NCBI GenBank assembly: GCA_005765155.1 | Contig: VCCP01000001.1 | Span: 5,642,001 to 5,706,000 of the forward strand | DNA: 64,000 bases | Reading direction: 5' to 3' | Source: Zelopaecilomyces penicillatus | Lineage: Eukaryota; Ascomycota; Sordariomycetes; Hypocreales; Pseudodiploosporaceae | In this document: one piece after another, positions 49,156 to 61,728 of the stretch | Position numbering within the stretch: the first letter of the stretch is position 1 | Layout of the letters: the number at the start of each line of letters is the position of its first letter | Program-made: the position numbers and the translations under genes | The notes under the pieces: generated by a model | What the model was told of the DNA's origin: nothing | The model's input: the letters and a program-made list of their open reading frames with translations, nothing else | The model's database searches: none

Positions 49156-52100
49156 TTAAAAAGAGGCAGACCGGGGCTGCCAACCCTCCTCAAAAAGCTG
49201 GCTAACGAAAAAGTAATCATCCTCGTAGGAGTTTTGTTCACGTAGTTGTTCCCATTCTCGCTCTGTATGGCGCCATGGTTACATTAGCGTCACCCCGACA
49301 ATCCGGTTTCACCCAGGGCCCATCGTTGGAAAGGGCTGAAGGGAGGGAGAGGGGGGGGGGGGGGGCTTACTTCTACGCTTGGCATAGCTTCTTGTAGCAT
49401 GGACGAATTGAATCTTGCCATCATCCAGATCTGCCAGCATCCGCAGATCCTGGTCCTTGCACTGATCCGAGAAGGGGTGCACGCCTTTGTTACAATAATG
49501 GAAATGAGCAAGGAGAATATTCGCGCCTACATGCAACAGCATTCCAATGTCAGCCCATCATCACAGTTTACAATCCAAGTTACACGTAGGCGGGAGCGGC
49601 GTGTCTCACCAAGTTGATACTCCTGTACTTTGTCTTCGCGGGCAAATCGACGCTGTGAATCCCACCGTGCATTAGAACCATTTCTCTTCGTGAATCAGAA
49701 GCCCTCTAGGACTAGCGGTGGGTTAGGCTTGACTATCTGAACTCACCTTCATCCCGTGCTTTCGAGCGTAGCTAGCGTCGTGGGCCGTGATGAGAGCCGT
49801 ATTGTGTAACAAGATAAAAGTCACCAAATATGTGACCAGCCAGCTAGACTGTTTGTTTTTGAGCACCATCTTTTGAAGCCTATCCAGAAGTTCTCGCCTG
49901 AGCTTCGTTTGAATGTGGTGTATCAAAACTAGATCCATCTGAGCGCCAAGCACCGGTGGCATAGGGATCTTGCCAGGATTGGGGCTTGTATCATCCAATA
50001 TGTCGCCATTCATGCCCAATGTCTCATTTCCCACAATGAACCCCGAAGTCGTCGAAAGCCGGATGGATACCCACAACCTTAACGTCCAGTTGAGTAGCTC
50101 GAGCGCTTCTATAGGCGTAGAAGGGTCTCTGCATATTTGCCAAGCTTGGAGATACGTCTTGTATAACAAACCGTCGGAACGGCCAAGTACAGTCCGGAAA
50201 ATGTCGCTCATGGAGTCCCGGATGTGTTTTGTGTACGCCTTCTTTGCATCCTCCATATCCACCAGAGCGAATGGAGGAATTTGAACAGATTTTTGGGTGC
50301 CATTGTGATACCAACTCCGTTCCAACTTATCTCCATCTTGTGGAACGAACTCACGGACACGCAGCTCGATGCACTTTGCTGAGTAACCGTCGGATATGTG
50401 AATGGTCTTCATGTCTGAAGATGCCCATTTCCGGATGGGGTCAGAAATGTTGTTGCTCCATCTACGCGTCCATTCATATCCCGGAACCTGTCCAGGCTTA
50501 TACAGTCTGATATCTGTAATTTTGTATCTCAGACATGGAAAGCGACCCGCCTTCGAATTGCAGACCTTTTTGCAGGTCATGCAACCCCCGCCAGGCTCAT
50601 CAGGATTGTACTCGCACTAGATTTACACAAACAGGGGTCAGCAATTACATGGTGTCAAGTTTCGGTCCCGTCCCGGCATTGCAAGATCGAGATGTCCAAC
50701 CGCCCCTTGGAAACCACTTACACGTATGCGCTGCATCCTGCACCTGATGCATGAACCGATTTTCCTTGTTTGTGCAGTTTGCTTCCGAAGACTAATATCC
50801 CTGAAAGGGCCCCGCTTACCACCCCTCGCGATTAGTGGAAGAGAGTTTAGATGGGATTGTTCATCGTGTGCTGCAGATCCAGCCCAATCATCCGATGGTA
50901 ATGCGTCCGGCATAACATCTGCCGGTATTTCATCTGCCGGTAGAAGATCATATTGTGCAACCACTTCAGGCACTCCCGTGAGTGAGTTGGTGAGTGCGTT
51001 GGTCGCAGGGATGGAACTCGGTATGTCAAGTAAAGTTGGACTATAATGAATAGGGGACGGATGACCGCTTGCCAAGGGATCGGAAGGACATGTTGACTCA
51101 ATTGTGATATGTGGGTCCCTCTTGACAGTTGATTCTGGAAAAAATTCAGGGAGAAGTTGGCCTGGTTGATAGCTTCCATCATCCGCAATTGGAGGTGCTA
51201 GAGGCAGAGATGTCTGGTCTTGGGTTGTATAACCGGTGAGAGATGAAGCCGAATTTGGCTCATCCTTGTAGAAAGGAAGATGTTGTTGTGTGTCAAGGCT
51301 GGCAGGGACCCGTTGACTGAGGGCGGGTAGTTGCATTGACGGGACCTGTTCCATAAAATACGGTTTACCTGGGTCATACACCGTCGCGGGAGCCTCGGGA
51401 AGAGGCTGGTAGCCTTTAGGGCCAAAAGTTAGCTCGTGCCTCGGTTCGGCTACTGGGAGCTACCAATAGGAGCAACAAAGCAAGCAAAACAGAAACAAGA
51501 TAGGAAAGAGCAAAGTACGCATACATACCATCTAATTGTTCCCATCCAAAGCCACAGCAAGGACAAAGAAGTAGACTCCAGTCTACCATTCGCCTAGCAA
51601 GTGGAGAACCGAGAGATGCTGAGTCGGACATGAATGGCGATATCCATCGTGACATGCCCGTTGGTTGGCCATGGTGATGATCATGGGGGTCCGTTACATG
51701 AACTTTTTCTTCAAATCCATGAGCCGAACAGGGGATATATCCGTGTGACATTGGTATGTGGCTTTCTATTCTTCTGCGCTTTTGCAGATGTTCCAGTGAG
51801 ATATCGTGAGGGACCTGAAAGTCGGATGTGATGCCATATGAGACAGTTATCTGTCCAGGAGGGAGTTGCGGGTCAAAGGGTAGCGACGTGTAACTAGGAT
51901 CCACAAACGGGATATGCGACGACAACGAGGATACCGGTCCGTCAAATCCGGCTTGAGACCGAGCCCTTTTGTGTTGAAAGGGTTGATGTAGCTCCTATAT
52001 GTCCATCAACTTGACCGCACATTCACGGGAGGGAATGGAAGCTGTAGCGGGGGGCGTGGGCATGGGAGACGGTGAACCCAAGCGCGTCCTGGCCGGTGTG

Positions 52101-52293
52101 TCGTTGTACGAACGGTGTGCTTATGAGAGGGGCAACAAGTGGAGCGAGGGAAGGGGCTTGGGGGTGTTGATGATGAGGATGATGCTGATGATGGACTCTG
52201 CACACGAGTCAGGATGAAGGGAGACGGGGAGGAGGATTGGTGATATATCCATGCAGGCTCCCATCAGCCGGGGAAAAGAAAGTTTCTTACCAT
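49156..52293 (-). CDS. Zn2Cys6 fungal-type transcription factor
   Basis: Exons: 51994-51529, 51413-50722, 50616-49747, 49652-49610, 49526-49371 and 49262-49156, plus a proposed first exon whose only coding triplet is ATG 52293-52291 followed by GTAAGA. That model gives 778 residues. The zinc cluster is central: C378-x2-C381-x6-C388-x10-C399-x2-C402-x12-C415 (GSCIRCRMQRIR, CEYNPDEPGGGCMTCKK, FPCLRYKITD), with an intron immediately before C388. The N-terminal half is Pro/Ser/Gln-rich and probably disordered. The C-terminal half is helical and ends with LLAHFHYCNKGVHPFS, LADLDDGKIQFVHATRSYA and DDYFFVSQLFEEGWQPR, a tail shared by a group of ascomycete regulators. It should act in the nucleus as a DNA-binding regulator. 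Targets are unknown, and no gene cluster surrounds it. The 5' end is the weakest part of the model. Confidence 0.9.
49351..49365. repeat. Poly(G/C) tract inside the last intron of the Zn2Cys6 gene
   Basis: A run of 15 G (C on the coding strand) begins a few bases after the splice donor of intron 49263-49370. Runs of this kind are prone to length change. Confidence 0.9.
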
Positions 52294-53034
52294 GACGGCT
52301 GCAGGACAACGGGGTGTGTTAGACAAATGCAAAGGTTAAAAGAGAACAAAGACGAAAGTACCAGCACGTGGGAAGCGAGGTATCGAGTATACAAGAGCAA
52401 CAAGCAGCTTCGACAAGGTACAGAGGAGCCGTGCACCATAACACCAGACGAAGTGCGATGCCGGGGAGGGGGTGGGTGGCTATGGTGCCACCAGAGCCAT
52501 TGTTAGGGCCGAAATAGCATCCGCCATGCAAAAGACTCGGTGGAGCGCAGGCAAGGACAGTGACCAGGAACAACACGACAAGCCGCGAGGGTTCAGGGCG
52601 AGGGTGCTGGCAGCAAAGCAAGCGCGGTTTGGCGGTGGGAAAACGGGCAACAAGAAGATGTAAGTAGGCGGATAGAGGTCAACTAGCGTTGGGCTAGGAG
52701 GTGAGGGGATCCAGTTGGTTGTATCAATCAGCGCAATGGTGTGTCGTCACTAGGGGACGCGCCGACTGTTGAAGATGATGAACCTGAAGGGTAAGGGAAT
52801 AGGGACAAAGTGTAGCACTGATGCCGATTATTTGGGGGCTGCTGATGCTCACGATGTCACGATAAGGGATAGAACGCGCGACAAGAGAGGGAGAGAGGCA
52901 GATAGCGAGAGAGTCCAGGAGTAGGTATGAGGATACTGCGATGGTTGTGTTTGCGGCGGGCTTGCGGTGACGATGCTAGTGCTGCTGCTGCTACTGCTTG
53001 CTAATGGTTATGCTGATAATGCTACTGCCGATGA

Positions 53035-53073
53035 TGATTCTGATTCTGATTCTGATTCTGATTCTGATTCTGA
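53035..53073. repeat. (GATTCT)n hexanucleotide repeat
   Basis: About six tandem GATTCT units follow GCT- and GAT-rich sequence in the region upstream of the Zn2Cys6 factor. Confidence 0.92.
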
Positions 53074-56000
53074 TGCTCAGACGCTGCCGTAACTGTTGCT
53101 GTGATGCCGTTGCTTCTTCTCCTGATGCTCGACCACCTGGCGCTGTTGTGTAGCTGCTTTGCCGTTGCGTGTTGCTTCCAGGCTGGCGACTGACTGCGGT
53201 TGGATCTTGTCGGTGCTCTGTGAGACTACAAAGCAGGGATGCGGGTAGCGCGGGCCAAAGCCTGGGGCGTTTTGCTTGCCGACGCGCCTTAAAGCGGGCG
53301 GTTTGAGTGGCTGCCCCGACGCTTTGCTGAAGACGGGCGACGATGGTCGAGTCTGAGAGTGAGAAGAGGCGAGTCGGTGAGAAGAGGTCAACGGGTGCCG
53401 TGCTGAATTGTATTTGTTCAGACTGAGGGGTACTGGAAAGAAACCAGGGGGGGCATCAGCCGGGATGTGGCCTAATTAACTCATCAGTGCCTCATTGCAG
53501 AAATTACAGAGCTGCCCTTGAGACGCAACGTGGGCTTCCCGATCGGGCCGCCAACAACGTGCGTCCATGCGACGACCAGGGCAGATGTGTCCATGGCAGG
53601 GTGGTCTGCCTGTGTGGTCTATTTCCTGTAGGCAGGCTAGTTTCTCTTCTTAGCACTCCGTACTGTATGAAGATTTAATTTGGTGGTCTGAGTGGCTCAG
53701 TGGCCCCGTTCTTCGCAAGCTCTTCGTTGGCTTAAGCCGCCCAACGGCTAGAGCGTACCTTGGATGTGCCATCATTCTTCAGTCACCGACGTCTGGACCG
53801 GGCGCGGTGCCAAATAAGGGCGGCATAATATAAAATCATTGAGCTAAGAGAGTACTAAGCTTGTTACATGTGTCTGCAGCGCAGAACTCGAACAGAGCCC
53901 TCTGCTCAGCCGTCTCACCGGCTGTTCGAGTTGGTAACCAAAAAGTGCTTCAGACAAAGTCTACGGGGGAGAAGCTCCAATCGCATCGCAGTGAACAATC
54001 AATTGACAGCTGCTCCCAACACAAGTTGCCAACTCGTCGCCCGTGTCTTAGTTTCCCTACAACCTGCATCTACAGATACCTGGCAGCGGTTGTGGGTTGC
54101 AGCTATATGTCTAGCCTCGGCGTGCGTCGATGACTTGTAAACGGGCCAGCAAAATGGTGACCAGGAAGAAGTAATTAGTTCATTCAAAAAAAAATCGAGT
54201 AGCAAAGATAAAAGGGCGCCATGCGTAGAAAACGTGGCGAGCTAGCGGTTTCGCGGCACAAGTCTCCGGCCCATGGAAATCACCTTTGCGGAATGAACCA
54301 TGTCAGCGCGACGCTGTAACTGGTGAGGGACGAACAGCTGAGAATGGAGCTCAGTGACATGGCCTGTAGCGATGTCAGGCCGGCCAGCACTGTGATACAA
54401 TGCAAGACCTCGGCCAGCATTTGACTCGCCCACAGGGTGGTACCCAGTATATGCGTTGGTGGCAAAGGCCCAAGTCGAGGCATCCATGTCGATGTTGCAG
54501 GTTTCTCAAGCAGGGCATACAAACAACCCGAATTCCGACGGTGCAGTGATCAAATCAAAATAGACCAAAACCAAGCCATACCATGTGACACCACACCAAA
54601 GTGCTTTCATCGTTTGGGATGCGGGGACCGGTGAGAGCTCAAAGCCCAGAAGCAGCCAATATCCAGGCGTGCCAGGGCAAAGCCAGCACTACGAGATGCA
54701 TCGAAGACGCAGCCAGTAACTGATGCGCGAAAACACTCCGACTCCCAAACCTGACGGAAGGCGACCCACACGACTCATGAAGCGCGTGTTCAAAGGCTGT
54801 GTGCCAAATGTCCGGAGAGACATTCCGGGGTGGGCAAGACAGTGCACAGATGCGATGAGTGCTGATTTGCCGTGCTGATGGTGCAAAGTGATGTGACTTG
54901 CAGTTGGCGAGATTGCTTTTGTGCTTTGGCCATTGGCGCTCAAGTTGACGGGCTGCACGTGTTGCTGTACAGTGGTGTTCGATAAACGCTATGCCTTTGA
55001 ACCCTGACATACACGACACTTCAATAGCCACTATCGTGGTGGTCTTCAAATCTTCAATGGCCGCGGGGAATATGAAGGGAAATGGCTAATTCAACCAGTA
55101 TTACGCGATGAGGGAAAAATTAATTGAGATCTGACTGGCACATGGGAAAGCGTGAGACAGCATGAGTGAGTGGTCTTCGCCGAGGTTGGGAAGGAGTGAC
55201 GACCACTGGTGCAACCCAGTGCAACCCTCCGGAGGATTTGCAGACGAGGATGATTACGTACATACGTCACTTGGGAAGCTGCAATTGAGTAATTCGGATT
55301 CAGCACGACGGCAGGTGGATAAAGCAGACAGGTAAAGCCTGTCCTTGACTACGAAGTACTTGGTCAGAGCACTTAATAACCTTGGGGCCCATGCCTGCTC
55401 AAACAAGGGACAATGAGGAGGCACACCTACTAAATTCATCATGCTGATACGTACAGTATTGCTACACTGCGCGGGTGGGGCTGTTGACTTGCAACGGCAT
55501 CCTCCCATCCCACTACAGACGGACAAGTGGGAAGAGTTGGGAGAGCCTGTCATGGAAATCCCCTGTATTATCCCCAAACCCAGTTGCTAGGTCGCCTGCC
55601 CTACGATGCCGATGACCGTTGGACCGTTTTAACCAAGGGACGCGCCGCATTAGCTCAAACCGGAGTCAACCAGCTTTTGGGTACCGGTTCCTTGGGTTGT
55701 TTGCTAGTTCCGCGCTGCCCAGTGCTAGCTCCCGCCTGCTAGACCCTAAGCGAGATAGTCTGGGTTAGGTGGAGTTTAGCGACTGGGCAACGCTCTGGGG
55801 CTGACTTTGGGTTGGTTGTGGAAGCTGATAACTGGGGGGATCGTACCTATGAGATGCCAAGCGCTAAGTGCGGGTGCCATGACGGCCGGCTATGCAACTG
55901 TACCTCAAGCCACATACGCTCAGCTTCCCTTGAGAGTATCGAGCAGTATACTGAGAGTGGCGTTCAGTACTTGAGGACTATCAGGGGCGCGGCACTATTC

Positions 56001-57647
56001 ATGTACTTCTTGATAACGCAAAGCCTTCATAGTTAGGCTATCAACCAAACTTGGCTTGGGGTTTGCAAGTTTGTGGTCTGGCACTCATAACCAAACCTAC
56101 CCCAGGAACGTGCCTAGATGATTATTTTCAGTTGCAGAGAGGGTCCAAAGTCCGAAGTACGCACACTCCAATATTAGCGAGTGCCTGGCTATGCTATCAT
56201 GCAGCGAAAGCCTCCGTCGACTCGTCGCACTATGCAGAGTGTTCGCTTGGTCGATAGCATTTTCGGAAAACTAGACAATGCAATATAACATGGGCTGCTA
56301 AAGGCTCGGACAGGTCGCAACGCCGATGAAGGAGGAGCTTCAGCCTGGTGTCTAGATGATACGCAACTGAGACACTGTTGACTGTCGGGCGGTAATAGCT
56401 TCGAGGCAGCACGGAGTAAGGAGCATTCGTGCATGTAGCAATTTGTAATCGTTGGGAAAGCCTCAAAACCTCAGCTAATACCTCCCAAACAGCCGAAACG
56501 AAGATGTGCAACGTCCACGAATAGTCTGAACTCTGAAGTACAGAGAGCAGAGGACGGTATGTGTGTGAAGATTTTTAGCGCCGCACGCGCAAATTTTCTT
56601 TTTTTTTCTTCGCTGTTGCACCTCCTGCTAGTTTTTTAGGCGGAGCGACGGGGTTTCGACATCCTATTCTTTTGTGCCTCCAAAGTTCCAAACTCTCCAT
56701 CTCATGCCTCCGTCATCGCTGATAGAGAATCCCTGGGCTGGGGGATACATACAGTGTGGGAAAAGCAAGCGTTGAATTAGCGCTTCCAAGTTCACATCCA
56801 TATTCCCAGCTGGTACCACTTTCGTCATTTCCCCTTCTTTTCCCTTCCATGTCTTCCACGCGACCCGCCCCAGCATTGACCGAGTTCATCAGCAACGGTT
56901 GTGGCATGATGACACTGCATCTTGTGCTGAAGCCCAGCACGTATGATATCCTGTCGTTTACCACCGTCGCCCACTCGGTCAAGACCCTCTAAACCCCTTG
57001 AGGGCGAGACCCTAGTCCAGCATCGTGGGAACGGCCCCCAACTGGACGGGCCACGAGGGAATGTATATGGCGCCATCTATCCAGACTTTTTGGTTCGCTA
57101 CAGAGTTCTGAGTTTTTTGGGTCTCCTGACCGGCACTTGGGTGGCTTGTGCGAATCTTGGGACAGACCGAGACAGATCACCAACCAGCCTGTGATATCCA
57201 GGAGCTGTGTGTAGGTACATGTTGGATGTCGCAGTCAGGTACCCCAACCATAGACTCAGACGTCACGGTTTGAGAGCTGATACCGACACATCTAGCTCAG
57301 GTACGAAAGCTCTCGCTTACGAGTTGAGCAACCTCCTCACCTTCTTGCCTTCTAGTTGGGCCATTATTGGTTAGAAAGACAAAAGCTCCACCAAATAACC
57401 CACGCCCCTGGGACAATCGTTCAATTTCAATGTTGATCTCAAGGCGATTCGTTGGAGCAGAGAGAGCGGCGTCAGTGCCCACTGGCAACTGATCTATAGG
57501 TCAAGTAATTAATCAAACGACAAATCTGAATTGCAATTAATCGCATGGGCCCCGGCATATAGGGCCATAGTTGTAGTCAATGCCAGTGGCTTGGTCATTT
57601 ATTGGATGGCTTTGACAAGTAGCTCCATTGATCATCGGCCACCGCCT

Positions 57648-57668
57648 ATTATTATTATTATTATTATT
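57648..57668. repeat. (TTA)n trinucleotide repeat
   Basis: Seven tandem TTA/ATT units lie in non-coding sequence. Confidence 0.9.
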
Positions 57669-59484
57669 TCACTTATGAAATATTTCGTAGCTATTCATCA
57701 TTGTCCACATGTCATGTTTTCCTCGCCCGCATTGCTTGGGGCAAAAGCACGATGGTTTGGGAAAGCAGCGTCCTGAGACATCATCCCCAATTTTTCTCAA
57801 GCATCCTACCAGCTAGCTTACCTGAGCCCACTAGCCTTGCCTGCATGGTATCGCCTTAATAGAGCCCAGATCAACGTCAGTCCCTTACTTGCTCCTCTCT
57901 TAAAAACGTATTCCATCACTGTTTGTTCTCAAAAGTAATCTACTGCCCCCCACCAACAACGGATTGTCATGGAAGGCCCGACACCGACAACACTTGTGTC
58001 GAGCTAGCTTCCTGCACCTTCATCCTTGTTTGTTCTCAACGAAGTCTCGAACGATGACGGATCAAGCCTCGACGCATGAGTTTGATTACTAGAGGCTTTC
58101 CCCTCAGACGATAACCTATTACCGCTAGGTTAAACCACCATTACAACGCTTAGTACGCAACCGATACGATGACGGTTCAACATTGACTTGATGGGGTGGG
58201 CCAACCACCGTCAATGTCATGGGGCTTAGCTAATAAGGAGGCAATACCGTGAACTTCAAAAGGCAAGAGGAGAACAAATGCTAGGCAACTTAGCAGAATC
58301 AATCGTCAAGCTCTGTCGCCTAAAAATAAGCATCTCATCCTATTCAATGCTGTCTAGCCGTGGCTACTTTGCCGATGCCAGGGCATGTAAAAGTTGGCAG
58401 ACTTGGACGACCGTGCTCCGCGGATCTATGCGAAGACGATGTGCTAGACCATCCTTAGACCAAACCGCCTGGCCCCAACCAGCCAGTTGGCCTCGCATGT
58501 GCTAACCACATCAAACAATTTCGTATATGCCCATGCAAGTAGCCGAGGAAGAGTGGAATCCAGGAAGACACCGCTGGGGAGACCGTTGTAGAAACTTCGA
58601 AGTCGCGACACTTGGATCGAGGATGTTTTACTTTGCGCTGGTTTGTGTCTGTGTTCGCGCCCGGGCTTCCGCATTTTGCTTTGCCCCGCTGAGTGCGTGG
58701 AAACCCAAGAGCAGAGCTAATTAAATAGGGCGAGGACTAAACTCGGTTGCAGACCCAGTCTAGCAGCATAGTGCAATCAAAGCTGTGCTGTATTTGCTCA
58801 TCATGGATGTTGGGGCCATGTTTCCATCGCGCTGTTGCAGGTTCGAACCTCTTCACCCTCTCTCGCCCTGTACACAAACTTTTTTCTGGCTACGGAGCAG
58901 CAAGGTTCTAGGAGCAAGGCCAACAGCGCCCCCAAAGTCCTAATCATGTGATCAAGACGAAACCGCCGCTGAATCAAGCATGGCCGGACTCCGCTCTGAG
59001 TTGGCCTAAGTTGTCATCCATGCCAGTAATACTCCGTGCTCCGTACACTCAGCCAGATCTCTCGCCTAGTTGTCATTCCAGCGTCACACATTCATATATC
59101 CCCTCTGCTAGCCTGTCTTGCCTACCCCCCTCAACAAGACCAGTTCAACGCCGGCGCAACTGAATAGGCCAACAGCCTCAGACTTGTCGACGCTAAAATA
59201 TCGCTTAGCCTGCACTAATCCCTGGAGGGATGTGCCATCAGCCTCTTGTATTCTGCCTGTCTTAGATTCTCATATCCACGATATCCTCGTCGGCCTCGCA
59301 TTTGTAAGTGGTTCACTTCCCTGACTACAGCTTGGCTCCTTTGTTTCAAGAGACGTCTGTTTGGCTCGGCTACTCTACCTGCTGTCCACTCTTAATCCCA
59401 TATTATCCTCCGGATCCCCACCACTAACCATGAACCAATCCGTTTCAGTCCTCGGCAATTTGGCCATTTTCCGTCAGCGTCATA

Positions 59485-61206
59485 ATGGAACTAAGTCAGC
59501 AGGCAATTCACGATGTCATCCATCCAACCGCGGCTTTCTCGCACCTTTCCGCAAGAGGCACTGGAGAATCTACTAGGAGTGGTGCTGAGGAGGTTTTGTG
59601 GGAAAACTCGTCTTTGAATCCCAAGAACCGTATCGATAGTCTTGCGGCTCTCGACCGTCCGTTGTGGCGAATTGATGGATGTACAGCGTTTGGTTCTCAG
59701 TTTTATGCTGTGCCTTTGTTCTTCGACTCTATTCCCCCATTTCGAGTTGATGTTTTTATTCCAGAGCCTGCGGCTCTGTCTGCCGAGTTACGCAGGGTTC
59801 TCGACATGGATGTTACTTTTTACATTAGAGATGAATCGCGAATTGCCCAACTTGGCGTCACCCGGCACATCCTTCGGATCCTCCAACACTGGACGTTGAC
59901 TTTCAAGAATCCGCAGGATATCTACCAAAATATCCCATTCGGTTCCAGAATCGTCTTCAATAACTTTCCCAGAAATATCGCTGAAACACAGATCTCCATT
60001 GCTCCAACACACTATCTCGAGCGGCAGCTCTTGTCAGTATCGACCCTGCAAGGCTTCTGGGGAACAGAGCAGCCTTTGCCTCCAACTGTCGATCTTGGTG
60101 ATGTCGTGTACCTGTCACAGCTCCATGACAGCGTCTGTCTGGTTGAGATAGAGGGCAAAACGTGGATATTCAAGGCATTGACCAGCTACACCAAGTACCT
60201 TTATCATGAACTCAGACAGCTGCTCGCAATCGAGCCCCATCCAAGCATTGTCTCACGTCCGGTTCACCTTGTCACCAAAAAATGCAGTTTTGGAAGTAAA
60301 GTCGCTGTTGTGGGTTTTACACTGGAGCTTCATATACATGGCAGCCTGCGTGACCTGATCCCGTTCCTCAAAATCCATGACATGGTATCTTTAGCCGACG
60401 AAACTAAGTGGTCTGTTCAACTTGCTTCAGCTCTCTTGCACTTGCGCGAAACATCGAAGATTTTCTACCCGGACTTGCGGCTTGACAACATTGTTTTGTC
60501 TGAATCCCGGGACGTCGTCATGGTTGATTTTGAGCAGCGCGGTGTTTGGTGTGAATTTGCGGCCCCTGAAGTCAACGCCATCGAGTACGTCCGGTTACTA
60601 GCAATCGACGATGAAATCGCACCAGAAATCAAGGACAAATATGCCGATTTGCTAAGCAGTATGCTTCCAGGCTGGGAGGACATGGGAGAAGGAGAAGACT
60701 ATATATGGCCAACGGAAGGGTACAACGTCCCATGGGCATGCCTGACTCGGGTTGAACAAGAGGCATGCGAGGTTTACATGCTCGGCCGGGTTCTCTGGTG
60801 CATATTTGAATGCTGCAGTGCACCTCAGAGAGCTGCAGTTTGGCTGTCTTATCGTTGGGAGCCATTGGTGGAGTTTCCGGGATACACAAGAACTCCACCA
60901 GCCATACGAGATATCATCGACCGTTGCACACGAGGCAGGCAGCCAGGCTTAACCAAGTATATTGTTCGTGAAAGGGATAGACTAGTCCTTCGCGAACTTG
61001 AGAATACAGGTCGCTCCACAGCCCAGGAGGTGCAGCAAACGGCTCGCGATTGGTGGACGAGGGAGATTGAGGATTCAGAGAAGTGGCTCAAGGCGCGTGC
61101 GGAAGGCATGAAAACGGGTGATTGGAACGAGAATTACTACAATAGGCCCAGTCTACGGGAAGTTCGCGATGCTCTGGAAGCATTTCAGCGAGAGAGCGGG
61201 TTTTGA
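59485..61206 (+). CDS. Protein kinase-like domain protein, atypical catalytic motifs
   Basis: An intronless 573-codon frame. The N-terminal 190 residues are not recognised. A kinase fold follows at about residues 205-460. It includes the beta-3 lysine K230 in WIFKAL and the helix-C glutamate E242 in LYHELRQLL. The catalytic loop is YPDLRLDN with D330 and N335, where the canonical HRDLKPEN has lost His and Arg and has Arg for Lys. The metal motif is VDFEQ with D348 (DFE rather than DFG). AAPEV stands for APE, and EVYMLGRVLWCIFE for the helix-F region. The Lys, Glu, catalytic Asp, Asn and metal Asp are all kept, so activity is possible despite the altered motifs. The C-terminal 100 residues are charged and helical (ARDWWTREIEDSEKWLKAR). 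Fungal proteins of this type are common, but their substrates and pathways are unknown. No membrane segment is seen. It is convergent with the SWIM gene. Confidence 0.82.
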   Translation: MELSQQAIHDVIHPTAAFSHLSARGTGESTRSGAEEVLWENSSLNPKNRIDSLAALDRPLWRIDGCTAFGSQFYAVPLFFDSIPPFRVDVFIPEPAALSAELRRVLDMDVTFYIRDESRIAQLGVTRHILRILQHWTLTFKNPQDIYQNIPFGSRIVFNNFPRNIAETQISIAPTHYLERQLLSVSTLQGFWGTEQPLPPTVDLGDVVYLSQLHDSVCLVEIEGKTWIFKALTSYTKYLYHELRQLLAIEPHPSIVSRPVHLVTKKCSFGSKVAVVGFTLELHIHGSLRDLIPFLKIHDMVSLADETKWSVQLASALLHLRETSKIFYPDLRLDNIVLSESRDVVMVDFEQRGVWCEFAAPEVNAIEYVRLLAIDDEIAPEIKDKYADLLSSMLPGWEDMGEGEDYIWPTEGYNVPWACLTRVEQEACEVYMLGRVLWCIFECCSAPQRAAVWLSYRWEPLVEFPGYTRTPPAIRDIIDRCTRGRQPGLTKYIVRERDRLVLRELENTGRSTAQEVQQTARDWWTREIEDSEKWLKARAEGMKTGDWNENYYNRPSLREVRDALEAFQRESGF

Positions 61207-61728
61207 ACCCTTGCGTTTGAGGAGCAAGCCATGTTTATCTGAGTGCAAAGTCATGCATATACATACCTACACACATCTCGTGCATTAGCGTTTGAGAGAT
61301 GTGTTTTAAATAAAAGGTGGCCAACGACAGAGAAGGGAGCGCATGATTTTTAAATGGTTACTGGGCGGCATCTGACCATAGAAATAATACAGAGGAGATG
61401 GCGTATCGGTAGAAATAAGGCCGTATTCTTTATTGAGATGGGACAACATGTTCTCACAAACATCTAGCTCTAGACTAACAGAAAGACAAATTGTGGGAAA
61501 ACTCGCTTGCTGGCGCTGTCACATGAATGAACAAGTTGAATCTAGCAAGCGAAACAAAAGAGATTTTGAACTTTTGCCCGTCCACACACAGGACCAGCAT
61601 GTGTGTGTGTGACAACACAAGAGAAGAAGAAGAAGAAGAAGAAGAAGAAGAAGAAGAAGAAACCACTCAAGGCAAACCTCCGTTGCCTTCTGCTGCACCC
61701 TTATCCTAATTGCTCTTGATGGGCAAAC
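61207..61728. other. Intergenic between convergent kinase-like and SWIM genes
   Basis: These 522 bases contain both 3' regions. A GAA-repeat is present (listed separately). No other structure was seen. Confidence 0.6.
61622..61661. repeat. (GAA)n trinucleotide repeat
   Basis: About twelve GAA units lie roughly 70 bases beyond the stop codon of the SWIM-domain gene, probably inside its 3' untranslated region. Confidence 0.95.

Larger units (their letters stand above)
52294..59484. other. 7.2-kb intergenic stretch, no supported gene
   Basis: This is the upstream region of the Zn2Cys6 gene (about 52.3-53.5 kb, with GCT/GAT-rich simple sequence) and of the kinase-like gene. Frames such as 53077-53391 minus, 54639-55049 minus and 57297-57488 minus have no recognised motif. 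A GATTCT repeat and a TTA repeat are listed separately. A GGTTCGAACC string at about 58849 resembles a tRNA B box, but no A box or cloverleaf could be drawn around it. Confidence 0.5.

Noticed and set aside
55580..55800. Weak inverted similarity (CCCAGTTGCTAGGTCG versus the CGACTGGGCAACG region)
   Set aside because: Too many mismatches and no target-site duplication. Not considered a transposon end.
57297..57488. Minus-strand frame containing INIEIERLSQGRGLFGGAF
   Set aside because: It looks somewhat protein-like but is short, unrecognised and without exon partners. No claim made.
58840..58870. GGTTCGAACC string resembling a tRNA B box (similar one at about 33720)
   Set aside because: No A box, acceptor stem or anticodon arm could be folded at the right spacing on either strand.
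41732..59045. Repeated TACTCCGTA / TACGGAGTA-like strings (about 41732, 42940, 44331, 44759, 47811, 53654, 56411, 59030)
   Set aside because: The count is only modestly above what chance gives for 7-8-mers in 64 kb, and the copies share no flanking sequence. It is not supported as a repeat family or binding site without a genome-wide count.
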